A stretch of DNA of 64,000 nucleotides from Sphingomonadaceae bacterium (GCA_029268145.1 JAJUHA010000002.1:1-64000), one strand, 5' to 3'; positions 8,391 to 17,830 are shown, counted from the stretch's first letter. The notes: a model not told the origin generated them from the sequence alone. Numbers and translations are program-made.

Positions 8391-9311
8391 TCAGCCGCGG
8401 GCGCGGAAGGCCTGCACCATCTCGGCGGCGATCGACAGCGCGATCTCGGCCGGGTTGGCAGCGCCGATCGGCAGGCCCGCGGGTCCGTGGATGCGGTCGA
8501 GCGCAGCAGCATCGAACCCGCGCGCGGCAAACCGTTCGCGCCGGGCGGCGTGCGTCTTCCTGGAGCCGAGCGCCGCGATGTAGAAGGCGTCGCTGTTGAG
8601 CGCCGCCTCGAGGGCGGGGTCGTCGAGCTTGGGGTCGTGGGTGAGCGTGACGACGGCCGAGGCGGCATCGGGCTTCCAGTCTGCCATCGCCTCGTCGGGC
8701 CAGCGGCTGTCCACCGCAATTCCGGCGAAGCGCGGGCCGGCCGCGAACGCCCCGCGCGGATCGACGAGGGACACGGCATAGCCGAGCGACGCCGCCATGG
8801 GCACCAGCGCCTGGGCGATGTGGACCGCGCCGGTCAGCAGCAGCCGGAGCGGCGGGTCGTAGCGCCGCACGAAGTCGCCCTCCGCGGCCTCGTGCGTGCG
8901 CCCGGTCGCGAGGTCGGTTGCAAGCGCAAGCGCGCGGCCACCGGCCCGGGCCTCGGCAATCCGGTCGAGGAGGGCGGGGGGGAAGGCGCTGTCGTCGAGC
9001 GCCTGCACCAGCACCTCGATCTCGCCGCCGCAGGCCAGTCCGACCTGCCAGGCCGTTTCGTTGGCGACTCCGAAGCGCAGGAGGCGGAAGCCGCCCGAAC
9101 GGGCCAGCTGCTGGGCCGTCGCAAGGACTTCGCCCTCGACGCATCCGCCCGAGACCGAGCCCTCGAACAGCCCGTCGGCCCGCACCAGCATGTGGCTTCC
9201 GACCCGGCGCGGCGCCGACCCCCAGGTCCGCGTCACCGTCGCAAGCGCTGCCTGCTCCCCCGCCCCAAGCCACGCCCGGGCGGTGGCGAGGAGATGGCCG
9301 AGCTCGTCCAT
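8391..9311 (-). CDS. XdhC/CoxF family molybdenum-enzyme maturation protein
   Basis: A 306-residue XdhC-family chaperone; members bind molybdenum cofactor, promote its sulfuration and load it into xanthine dehydrogenase or CO dehydrogenase type enzymes. The N-terminal XdhC domain shows TWGSAPRRVGSHMLV and GSVSGGCVEGEV. The C-terminal Rossmann-like domain has LTGAVHIAQ, VVTLTHDPKLDD, LGSRKTHAARRERF and GLPIGAANPAEIALSI. It lies between coxG (3-base gap) and the MoeA-like gene (3-base gap). No molybdoenzyme structural gene is in the window. Confidence 0.9.
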   Translation of the reverse strand: MDELGHLLATARAWLGAGEQAALATVTRTWGSAPRRVGSHMLVRADGLFEGSVSGGCVEGEVLATAQQLARSGGFRLLRFGVANETAWQVGLACGGEIEVLVQALDDSAFPPALLDRIAEARAGGRALALATDLATGRTHEAAEGDFVRRYDPPLRLLLTGAVHIAQALVPMAASLGYAVSLVDPRGAFAAGPRFAGIAVDSRWPDEAMADWKPDAASAVVTLTHDPKLDDPALEAALNSDAFYIAALGSRKTHAARRERFAARGFDAAALDRIHGPAGLPIGAANPAEIALSIAAEMVQAFRARG

Positions 9312-9314
9312 CGC

Positions 9315-9947
9315 TCAGCCGAGCAGGACGAGGAGCAGCAGGATGACCGCCGCCACCAGCATCAGCGACCAGGCGAGCGGGGGAATTCCGCTGCCGATCG
9401 GCGCCGGGGGCGCAGCCTCGGGCCCGGTGTCGGCCGGAGCCGCCGTTCCGCCCTCGGCCGGCCCGCCCTCGGCCAGCGCGTCCTCGACCTGCGATACCGT
9501 GTCGGGCGCTTCGACGAGTGCCTTGAAGTTGCGGAAGAAGCCATCGGCATAGCCCCGCGCTGCGCCTTCCACCAGCCGCGCCCCGAGCTGGGCTAGCTTG
9601 CCGCCGACCTGCGAGCGCGCGGTGTAGCTGAGGATGGTGGTGCCATCCTCGGCTTCGGCGAGGCGGACTTCCGCCGAACCCTTGGCGAAGCCGGCCACGC
9701 CGCCCTTGCCCTCGCCGAGCAGCACGTAGCGGCTGGGCGGGTCGATCTCGGTCAGCTCGACCGTTCCGCTGAACCTCGCGCGCACCGGGCCGACCTTGGC
9801 GTCGAGCCGGCCCTTGAACCGGTTCTCGCCATCGGGCTCGAGGGCCTCGACACCTTCGATGCACTGCGCCAGCACGGCGGGGTCGTTCAGTGCCTGCCAC
9901 ACCCGCTCCCGCGGGGCGGCAATCCGTGCCTCGCCCTGCAATTCCAT
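9315..9947 (-). CDS. CoxG-like SRPBCC protein with C-terminal membrane anchor
   Basis: A 210-residue CO dehydrogenase subunit G family protein. The SRPBCC fold covers about residues 1-150 (IAAPRERVWQALNDPAVLAQCIEG, then FKGRLDAKVGPVRARFSG). A Pro/Ala/Glu-rich linker follows, and a single C-terminal membrane helix (SLMLVAAVILLLLVLLG) ends the protein. Members recruit the molybdoenzyme or its chaperones to the membrane. It is the first gene of the four-gene maturation operon; the DUF192 gene starts on the other strand 40 bases away. Confidence 0.88.
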   Translation of the reverse strand: MELQGEARIAAPRERVWQALNDPAVLAQCIEGVEALEPDGENRFKGRLDAKVGPVRARFSGTVELTEIDPPSRYVLLGEGKGGVAGFAKGSAEVRLAEAEDGTTILSYTARSQVGGKLAQLGARLVEGAARGYADGFFRNFKALVEAPDTVSQVEDALAEGGPAEGGTAAPADTGPEAAPPAPIGSGIPPLAWSLMLVAAVILLLLVLLG

Positions 9948-9987
9948 GCGCCTGTTCCTGCCCGTGCGGTTCGGCTAATGCCGGGGC

Positions 9988-10590
9988 ATGCTATTCCCCG
10001 CCAGGCACCGCATTGCAAGCGCCGGCCAGACTGCACGCGCCGGCCGGATTGCACGCGCCGGCCGGATTGCACGCGCCGGCCGGCTGCTGCTCGCCGGCAT
10101 GCTCCTCCTCGCGCTGGCCGCGCCCACCCCGTCGCGGGAGCCGGAGCCCGACCCGCTGGGCAGGCCAAATTCCGGCCTTCCGCAGATCACCGTCACGGTC
10201 GAAACGGCGCGCGCCCGCTATGGCTACCGCGTCGAGGTCGCGGCAACGCCCGCCGCGCAGCAGACCGGAATGATGTTCCGCCGGTCGGTGCCGCCCGGCA
10301 CCGGCATGCTGTTCCCGATGGATCCGCCGCGTCCGGCCGCCTTCTGGATGCACAACACCTATGTCGCGCTCGACATCATCTTCATCGGTGCCGACGGGCG
10401 GGTGCGCAACATCGCCGCCAATGCCACGCCGCTGTCGCTCGACCTCCGCCAGTCCGAAGGTCCGGTTGCGGCCGTCCTCGAGCTGGCCGGGGGAGAGGCC
10501 GCGCGCATCGGGCTGAAGCCGGGCGACCGGGTGACGTGGGATGCCAGGGCCATGGCGGCCGCGCTTGGCGTCCGCCGCGCGCGGAGCTAG
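9988..10590 (+). CDS. DUF192 family exported protein
   Basis: A 200-residue protein. A hydrophobic export segment (LLLAGMLLLALAAP, residues 33-46) is followed by a DUF192 domain (TPAAQQTGMMFRRSVPPGTG, FWMHNTYVALDIIFI, then LELAGGEA). The DUF192 function is unknown; it is a small extracytoplasmic domain. The N-terminal region before the helix is encoded by four 18-base tandem repeats that give RIARAG-type hexapeptides, an unusually long, Arg-rich n-region. A start at Met37 (ATG 10096) would skip the repeats but leave a short signal. Confidence 0.82.
   Translation: MLFPARHRIASAGQTARAGRIARAGRIARAGRLLLAGMLLLALAAPTPSREPEPDPLGRPNSGLPQITVTVETARARYGYRVEVAATPAAQQTGMMFRRSVPPGTGMLFPMDPPRPAAFWMHNTYVALDIIFIGADGRVRNIAANATPLSLDLRQSEGPVAAVLELAGGEAARIGLKPGDRVTWDARAMAAALGVRRARS
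10012..10083 (+). repeat. four tandem copies of an 18-base unit
   Basis: Copies at 10012-10029, 10030-10047, 10048-10065 and 10066-10083. The last two are identical (ATTGCACGCGCCGGCCGG); the second has one difference and the first two. Being 18 bases long, gain or loss of a unit keeps the DUF192 reading frame and changes the number of RIARAG units before its export helix. The unit contains the self-complementary CCGGCCGG-type core, so slippage or hairpin formation is plausible. Confidence 0.95.
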
Positions 10591-10599
10591 GGAAGCGGC

Positions 10600-10983
10600 G
10601 TGTCCATCCTGTCCAAGCTTCTCACCTGGTGGAACGGCCCGACGCTCGCCACCGCCATGTTCACCCGGTCGAAGGGCCGCGAGGTCGGCCGCGACGCGCT
10701 CGGCAACATCTACTACGAGACGGCCGACGGCAGCCGGCGGTGGGTGATCTATCCGGGGGAGAATGATTCGAGCCGCGTGCCGCCCGAATGGCACCTCTGG
10801 CTCCACCACAGCCGCACGTCGCCCCCGACGGAGGCGCCGCTGCCCGCAAGACCCTGGGAGCGGCCGTGGCGGCCCAACCCGACCGGCACGCCGCTTGCCG
10901 AACGCCCGGCCGGCGCGCTCGAGGCGGGCGGGCGACGGGCCCGGGCGACGGCCGACTACCGGCCCTGGACTCCGGAGGCCTGA
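10600..10983 (+). CDS. NDUFA12-family NADH:ubiquinone oxidoreductase subunit
   Basis: A 127-residue accessory subunit of respiratory complex I (B17.2/NDUFA12), shared by alphaproteobacteria and mitochondria. The family core is clear: TRSKGREVGRDALGNIYYE, RRWVIYPG, and SRVPPEWHLWLHH. The C terminus is Pro/Arg-rich. The start is GTG; an ATG at 10658 would remove the conserved N terminus. It follows DUF192 by 9 bases and precedes mlaD almost without a gap. Synteny with DUF2155 and aat is usual in this group. Confidence 0.93.
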   Translation: MSILSKLLTWWNGPTLATAMFTRSKGREVGRDALGNIYYETADGSRRWVIYPGENDSSRVPPEWHLWLHHSRTSPPTEAPLPARPWERPWRPNPTGTPLAERPAGALEAGGRRARATADYRPWTPEA

Positions 10984-10984
10984 C

Positions 10985-11470
10985 CTGCCGGTCATCCGGG
11001 AGCATCTGGCCGAAGCGCTGGCCGGGCTGGTCGTCCTGCTCGTCGCCGGCTGGTTCCTGCTGTTCGCCTGGAACCGCAGCGGCAGCGCAGTGGGGGAGAG
11101 CTACGAGCTGGTCGCCCGCTTCCCCAATGTGACCGGCGTGAGCGTCGGCACCGACGTGCGCGTGTCGGGCATGAAGGTCGGCCGGGTGATCGCCCAGGAG
11201 CTCGACCCGGCGACCTGGCAGGCCGTGCTGCGCCTTGCGATCGACCGGAAGGTCTCGCTGCCCGCCGACAGCTCGGCCGCGATCACCAGCGAGGGGCTGC
11301 TCGGCGGCAGCTTCATCGCGCTCATTCCCGGCGGGGAGGAGGAGCGCCTCGGCCCCGGCGACGAGATCATCGACACCCAGGGGGCGACCGACCTGATGGG
11401 CCTGGTGGGTGCCGTCATCAACCGGACCGGCGCAGCGCCGCCTCCCGCGCCGGCGCCGGCCGCCGAGTGA
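10985..11470 (+). CDS. mlaD: MlaD-type lipid transport protein, apparently with a CTG start
   Basis: A 161-residue periplasmic MCE-domain protein of the Mla phospholipid transport system. An N-terminal anchor helix (ALAGLVVLLVAGWFLLFAW) precedes the MCE domain (YELVARFPNVTGVSVGTDVRVSGMKVG) and ITSEGLLGGSFIAL. The family starts close to REHLAEAL, but no ATG, GTG or TTG exists there in frame. CTG 10985 sits 5 bases after a GGAGG and next to the NDUFA12 stop. The next upstream ATG (10763) would add 74 residues read out of frame through NDUFA12. No mlaE, mlaF or mlaC is nearby. Confidence 0.8.
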   Translation: MPVIREHLAEALAGLVVLLVAGWFLLFAWNRSGSAVGESYELVARFPNVTGVSVGTDVRVSGMKVGRVIAQELDPATWQAVLRLAIDRKVSLPADSSAAITSEGLLGGSFIALIPGGEEERLGPGDEIIDTQGATDLMGLVGAVINRTGAAPPPAPAPAAE

Positions 11471-12051
11471 TGCGCGCGGCGGCAACCGCGCTCCTGCTCG
11501 TGCTTGCCGGGCCGGCTGCTGCCCAGGCGCCCCCCGCTCCGGCCAAGGCGCCGCCCCGGGAGGCACAGCCCGCCCCCGCGAAGGGGCAGGCGGCCCCTGC
11601 TCCGGCGAAGCCCGCGGCCGCCCGGGCCAGCCCGGCGCCCGCTGCCGGCCGCACCGCGACCCTTGCCATCCTCGACAAGCGCAGCGGGGCCGTCACCGAT
11701 GTGACGCTGAAGCCTGGGGAACGCTTCACCGTCGGCCGGATCACCGGCGTGCTGCGCAGCTGCGACCAGACCCCGCCGCACGAACGGCGCGAGACCGCGG
11801 CCTATGTCGAGATCGCCTCGGTGCCGCGCCCCGGTGCGATCGGGGCGGAGGCCCGGCCCCGCCGGCTGTTCGCCGGCTGGATGTTCGCCGAGTCGCCCTC
11901 CCTCAACCCCTTCGTGCACCCCGGCTACGATGTCTGGCTTAGGGCCTGCACGATCCCCGCCCCGGTCACCGCGTCGCAGCGGGCGCCGACCGGGCCGAAG
12001 GCGGTCCAGTCCGCCTCGCGCGCCAGCGCATCCGCGAGAAGGGAGAGATAG
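11467..12051 (+). CDS. DUF2155 domain exported protein
   Basis: A 194-residue protein. A signal peptide (ATALLLVLAGPAAAQA) is followed by an Ala/Pro-rich linker to about residue 58, then the DUF2155 domain (LDKRSGAVTDVTLKPGE, VLRSCDQTPP, LFAGWMFAESPSLNPFVHP, and YDVWLRACT). Function is unknown; the gene is often beside NDUFA12 and aat. The domain ends near residue 160, but no stop follows. The frame runs on for about 30 low-complexity residues antisense to aat, overlapping that gene by 127 bases. It overlaps mlaD by 4 bases. Confidence 0.85.
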   Translation: MMRAAATALLLVLAGPAAAQAPPAPAKAPPREAQPAPAKGQAAPAPAKPAAARASPAPAAGRTATLAILDKRSGAVTDVTLKPGERFTVGRITGVLRSCDQTPPHERRETAAYVEIASVPRPGAIGAEARPRRLFAGWMFAESPSLNPFVHPGYDVWLRACTIPAPVTASQRAPTGPKAVQSASRASASARRER

Positions 12052-12608
12052 CGCGAGCGCTTCACCTCGATCGCGCCGAACCGGGCGAGATGCGGCGTCC
12101 AGAACTGGGTGTCGAGCAGCACGAAGCCGCCCGCCCGCAGCCGGGCGACCAGGTGGGAGAGGGCGACCTTGCTGGCGTCGGTCTGGCGGCTGAACATGCT
12201 CTCGCCGAAGAAGGCGGCCCCGATGCGGACCCCGTAGAGGCCGCCGACCAGCTCGCCATTCGCGTCCCAGGTCTCGATCGAATGGGCATGGCCCTCGTGG
12301 TGCAGCCGGACATAGGCATCCTCGATCGAATGGTTGATCCAGCTCTGCTCGCGCCCCTCGGCCGGCTCGGCGCAGGCCATGATGACCCGTTCGAACGCGA
12401 GGTCGGCGCTGTGCCGGAAGGTCTCGCGCCGCAGCGTCCGGGCAAGCGAGCGCGAGAGATGGAAGCGCTCGATCGGGATGAGGCCGCGCCGGCGGGGCTC
12501 GACCCAGAAGATGTCGGGCGAATCCCGCGTGTCCGCCATGGGGAAGAGCCCGGCGGCATAGGCCTTGAGAAGCAGGCTCGTCTCGAGCCGGCGGATGGGC
12601 CGGGTCAT
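11925..12608 (-). CDS. aat: leucyl/phenylalanyl-tRNA--protein transferase
   Basis: Adds Leu or Phe from aminoacyl-tRNA to N-terminal Arg or Lys of proteins, marking them for ClpS/ClpAP (N-degron pathway). 227 residues. Motifs: LLLKAYAAGLFPMAD, FWVEPRRRGLIP, WINHSIEDAYVRLHHEGHAHSIE split around the active site, GGLYGVRIGAAFFGESMFS, and LLDTQFWTPHLARFGA. The start at MTRPIRRLETS is the family start; the upstream frame is Arg-rich noise. The pathway partner clpS lies 4.6 kb downstream in the window. Its last 127 bases are antisense to the DUF2155 gene. Confidence 0.95.
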   Translation of the reverse strand: MTRPIRRLETSLLLKAYAAGLFPMADTRDSPDIFWVEPRRRGLIPIERFHLSRSLARTLRRETFRHSADLAFERVIMACAEPAEGREQSWINHSIEDAYVRLHHEGHAHSIETWDANGELVGGLYGVRIGAAFFGESMFSRQTDASKVALSHLVARLRAGGFVLLDTQFWTPHLARFGAIEVKRSRYLSLLADALAREADWTAFGPVGARCDAVTGAGIVQALSQTS

Positions 12609-12848
12609 GGCCGGGTTGCCGGGAGCCGGCCGAGAACGCCCGCGACGGCCGCGCCGTCCCGCCTGCACCCGCCATCGCCCTCCCGCCCGGACATCTGCGG
12701 TCTCCTTGCGAAGGGCAGGATGCTGCGCCGGCTGGCCCCTGATGTAAAGCGCCCTGCCGCCGTTCACGTCGCCTTCACGGGCCGTTGGTAGCCGGCGCGC
12801 GGCATGACAAAGGGGAGAGGACAGGATCCTTCGGTGTGGAGCCCGGTC

Positions 12849-14333
12849 ATGACCAGCCTGCGAACCCTCGGCATCGCGCTTGCGGCGCTCGGCGCCGGAG
12901 TGGCACTTGCCTATGTGGCGCTGCCGGGCGGGCAGGGCGGGTCACGGCTGCCCGAGGCCCTGACCGCCCAGCCCCCGCCGGCCGAGGGGCCCGCGGAGGC
13001 GCGCGCGCCGCGCTCGGCGGGCGAAGTCGCGCTCTCCTTCGCGCCCGTCGCGAAGGCGGCCCAGCCGGCGGTCGTCAACATCTTCACGGCCAAGGTGGTA
13101 CGCGACCGGGCGCGCATGGGCCCCTTCTTCACCCTCTACGAGAGCCAGCCGAGGGTCGAGAATTCGCTCGGGTCGGGCGTCATCATCGACGCCAGCGGGT
13201 TCGTCATCACCAACAACCATGTCATTTCCGGCGCCGACCAGATCGTCGTCGCGCTGGCCGACCGCCGCGAATATCCGGCGCGGCTCGTCTTCGCCGATCC
13301 GAGGCTCGATCTCGCGCTGCTCAAGGTCGACCCCGGCGCGACGCCGCTTCCGACCCTCAGGCTCGGCGACAGCGACCGCGCCGAGGTCGGCGACCTGGTG
13401 CTCGCGATCGGCAACCCCTTCGGCGTCGGCCAGACGGTGACGCAGGGGATCGTCTCGGCGGTGGCGCGCTCTGGGCTCGGCATTTCCGACACCCAGTTCT
13501 TCCTGCAGACCGATGCCGCCATCAACCAGGGCAACAGCGGCGGCGCTCTTGTCAATCTCCGGGGGGAGCTGATCGGGGTCAACACCGCCATCCTGACCGC
13601 GGGCCGCGAGGGTGGCTCGATCGGCCTCGGCTTCGCGATCCCGGCCAACATGGTGCGGGTCTTCCTGCGCGCCGCCGAAACCGGCCGGGTGACGACTGCC
13701 TGGCTGGGCGTCGAAGGCGAGGCCCTGACGCTGGAGACCGCCCGCGCCGCCGGCCTCGACCGGCCGCAGGGCGTGCTCGTCACGGGCGTCACGCCGGGTT
13801 CGCCCGCGGCGCGCGCCGGGCTTCGCCCCGGCGACATCATCGCAACGGTCGATGGCAAGGACGTCGCCGACCCGGCAGCGCTGCGCTACCGGATCGCGAC
13901 GCTCGGGGTGGACCAGACGGTTGGAGTCGGCATCCTTCGCGACGGCCGGCCGGCGACCATCCGGCTCCAGCTCGTCGCTCCGCCCGAAGTGCCGCCGCGC
14001 CAGCTCACGCGCCTCGGCGCGGGGTCGATCCTCGCTGGTGTCGCCATTGCCAATCTCTCGCCGGCGCTGGCCCAGGAGCTGGGCGCGGGCCTGCCGGAGC
14101 GCGGCGTGGTCGTGGTCGAGGTGCCACCGAATGCGCCCGCCCGCGTCACGGGCTTTCCCCGGCCAGGCGACGTGGTCGAGGCCATCAACGGCGAGCGCGT
14201 GGCGAGCGTCGACGACGTGGCGAGGCTGCTGCGCGCATCGCCAGGCGAGACGCTGCTTCGGCTCAACCGTGGGGGTCAGCGGGCCGACTGCCTGTTCCAG
14301 GCGCCGGCCCGCTGGGGATGCCGCACGGCCTGA
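12849..14333 (+). CDS. Deg/HtrA-type periplasmic serine protease
   Basis: A 494-residue trypsin-like protease with two PDZ domains, acting in periplasmic protein quality control. An N-terminal hydrophobic segment (residues 5-24) serves as signal or anchor. The catalytic triad is His124 (NNHVISGA), Asp154 (RLDLALL) and Ser230 (GNSGGAL). PDZ1 covers about residues 275-370 and PDZ2 about 395-480. An in-frame ATG at 12804 would prepend 15 hydrophilic residues; 12849 has GGAG upstream and puts the signal segment at the terminus. It is convergent with the next gene, with 16 bases between the stops. Confidence 0.92.
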   Translation: MTSLRTLGIALAALGAGVALAYVALPGGQGGSRLPEALTAQPPPAEGPAEARAPRSAGEVALSFAPVAKAAQPAVVNIFTAKVVRDRARMGPFFTLYESQPRVENSLGSGVIIDASGFVITNNHVISGADQIVVALADRREYPARLVFADPRLDLALLKVDPGATPLPTLRLGDSDRAEVGDLVLAIGNPFGVGQTVTQGIVSAVARSGLGISDTQFFLQTDAAINQGNSGGALVNLRGELIGVNTAILTAGREGGSIGLGFAIPANMVRVFLRAAETGRVTTAWLGVEGEALTLETARAAGLDRPQGVLVTGVTPGSPAARAGLRPGDIIATVDGKDVADPAALRYRIATLGVDQTVGVGILRDGRPATIRLQLVAPPEVPPRQLTRLGAGSILAGVAIANLSPALAQELGAGLPERGVVVVEVPPNAPARVTGFPRPGDVVEAINGERVASVDDVARLLRASPGETLLRLNRGGQRADCLFQAPARWGCRTA

Positions 14334-14349
14334 GGCCGCCGCGCGCTCC

Positions 14350-14982
14350 TCAGGCGAGGGCAGTGCGCCGGCGCTGCCGCAGCGCGAAACCGACCATGCC
14401 GAAGCCGGCGATCAGCATCGCCCAGGTGGCCGGCTCGGGGATCGCTGAGGTGATCACCCGGATATTGTCCCCGGGAGACGAGGCCTGCCAGTCGTCGATG
14501 AAGAGCGTGCTTCCAGAGAAGCTGGTGCCCGGAATGTCGCGGGTCTCGAGACCGCGCGCGCTCGGGCTGTTGTAGGTGATGGTGGGTAGGCCGAGCAGGC
14601 CGTCGGTCGCGATGAGGCCGCTGCGCGTCCAGATGATCCCGAGGATCGGCCGATCGAAGGTGACCGAGCCGATGACGGTGCGGGTGCCGCTCGGGTCGAA
14701 GACCACCCCGTGGCTCGCCACCCGGGTTCCCGCGGCAATGACGCCGCCGAGGTCGGTCGCGAGCGGTGCCGCGAGCACGACATTCTGCTTCTCGTCCCAG
14801 GCGAACAGCTCGTTGTTCGACTGCTGGTCGTTGTTGCCCACGGCGAACGGCGGGGTGAGGATGGTGAAGCTGCCGGGGCTCGCTGTGCCGCCGGTGATGG
14901 CGCCGCCAGTGACCGCGGCCGACGCGGTTCCGGCAACCATGAGACCCGCGAGGGCGGCGAGGATTGCAGAGGACTTGGTCAT
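14350..14982 (-). CDS. PEPxxWA-CTERM sorted extracellular protein
   Basis: A 210-residue exported protein. A signal peptide (ILAALAGLMVAGTASA) starts it and a C-terminal sorting signal (IPEPATWAMLIAGFGMVGFA, then RQRRR) ends it. This tripartite motif of PEP, hydrophobic helix and Arg cluster is recognised by an exosortase, which is not in the window. The body resembles beta-rich domains of other sorted proteins and gives no enzyme signature. The start is supported by AGGAG. A textbook sigma-54 promoter ends 37 or so bases upstream, with a 17-base palindrome further up, so expression is probably activator-dependent. Confidence 0.9.
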   Translation of the reverse strand: MTKSSAILAALAGLMVAGTASAAVTGGAITGGTASPGSFTILTPPFAVGNNDQQSNNELFAWDEKQNVVLAAPLATDLGGVIAAGTRVASHGVVFDPSGTRTVIGSVTFDRPILGIIWTRSGLIATDGLLGLPTITYNSPSARGLETRDIPGTSFSGSTLFIDDWQASSPGDNIRVITSAIPEPATWAMLIAGFGMVGFALRQRRRTALA

Positions 14983-15028
14983 GGGTTCCGACTCCTGATC
15001 GTGGACTGCCGTCCGCTGCCATTGTAAG

Positions 15029-15045
15029 TGCAAGATCCGTGCCAA
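15029..15045 (-). promoter_or_regulatory. sigma-54 (RpoN) -24/-12 promoter
   Basis: On the minus strand the sequence TTGGCACGGATCTTGCA matches the RpoN consensus YTGGCACG-N4-TTGCW at every fixed position. The -24 GG and -12 GC are correctly spaced. The expected start of transcription is near 15019, about 37 bases before the ATG of the PEPxxWA-CTERM gene, which has an AGGAG ribosome site. No competing sigma-70 promoter is evident. Confidence 0.8.
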
Positions 15046-15107
15046 CCCCGACGCGAGGAAGAACGCAAGACATCACAGATTGTTCACGCTTCAGCGCATG
15101 ACAGACG

Positions 15108-15124
15108 TGTAAAGAATCTTGACA
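15108..15124. promoter_or_regulatory. 17-base palindrome, probable activator (enhancer) site
   Basis: TGTAAAGAATCTTGACA is a palindrome with 7 of 8 base pairs matching around a central A. It lies 62 bases upstream of the -24 element, near -89 to -105 from the predicted start. That is the usual distance for the binding site of a sigma-54 activator. In organisms with PEP-CTERM systems a PrsR-type response regulator is the natural candidate; this is inference. Confidence 0.5.
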
Positions 15125-15148
15125 GGTTTGGGTTACGACCAGGTTAAT

Positions 15149-15161
15149 GGGGCTTGGCCCC
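15149..15161 (-). terminator. short hairpin after the carboxylase gene
   Basis: GGGGC and GCCCC form a 5-base stem around a 3-base loop, 10 bases beyond the stop of the carboxylase gene, followed on the minus strand by ATTAACC. It is weak as an intrinsic terminator. Confidence 0.3.
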
Positions 15162-15170
15162 GCACGCTGC

Positions 15171-17183
<2,013 letters not shown>

Positions 17184-17254
17184 CCGTGACTCCCCTCGGC
17201 GCCCGCCTGTGGGAGGGGGCGGGCGGGTCCGTCAAGACTCCGGGGATTGCGAGG

Positions 17255-17587
17255 TCAGGCCTTCTCCAGCGTGCATTGCAGCGGGTGCTGGTGCTGCTTG
17301 GCGAAGTCCATCACCTGCGTCACCTTGGTCTCGGCCACTTCGTAGGTGAAGATGCCGCACACCCCGACGCCCTTCTGGTGGACATGCAGCATCACCCGCG
17401 TCGCATCCTCGAGGCTCATCCGGAAGAAGCGCTGCAGGACATGGACGACGAATTCCATGGGCGTGTAATCGTCGTTCAGCATCAAGACCTTGTAGAGCGA
17501 AGGCTTTTTCGTCTGGGGGCGCGTGCGGGTGACGACACCGGTTCCGGTGCCCGGGCCATCATCGTCCTGGTTCGGCTCGTTCGCCAT
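17255..17587 (-). CDS. clpS: ATP-dependent Clp protease adaptor
   Basis: A 110-residue adaptor that hands N-degron substrates to ClpAP. The disordered Gly/Asp/Thr-rich N terminus (about 25 residues) precedes the ClpS core with the hallmark [19 protein letters not shown], then [14 protein letters not shown] and the C-terminal substrate-pocket strand. aat, which makes N-degrons, is in the same window; clpA is not adjacent. The start at [10 protein letters not shown] is chosen because residues upstream are Pro/Arg-rich and not conserved in the family. Confidence 0.95.
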   Translation of the reverse strand: MANEPNQDDDGPGTGTGVVTRTRPQTKKPSLYKVLMLNDDYTPMEFVVHVLQRFFRMSLEDATRVMLHVHQKGVGVCGIFTYEVAETKVTQVMDFAKQHQHPLQCTLEKA

Positions 17588-17830
17588 GGCAGGCTCCAAA
17601 TTTACCGGATTCGGCCGACGCTCTGCAACCCCGGTGCGGGACGGTGCCGGACCCGGGGCCCGGGGGTGCAGCGTCGCCGCACGGGAGACGCGTGTGCCGC
17701 TTGGGGCTTGCACCGCTCATCCTGCCGCTCCATGTGGCACATGTTCGCGGCTGGGACAGCGGGACAATCGGCGGCACAGGTCCTCGTTCCGGATGGCTGT
17801 GCTGCAAGTCACGACCATGGAGAGACGAGC

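Noticed and set aside
8002-9900. 632-codon minus-strand frame across the XdhC and CoxG genes
   Set aside because: It is a shifted frame of the real genes: composition is Arg/Gly/Ala-rich with no motif.
17731-17750. TGGCACATGTTCGC upstream of the RND adaptor as a second sigma-54 promoter
   Set aside because: The -12 element would have to read TTGC at the right spacing; it reads TTCGC, so the match fails.
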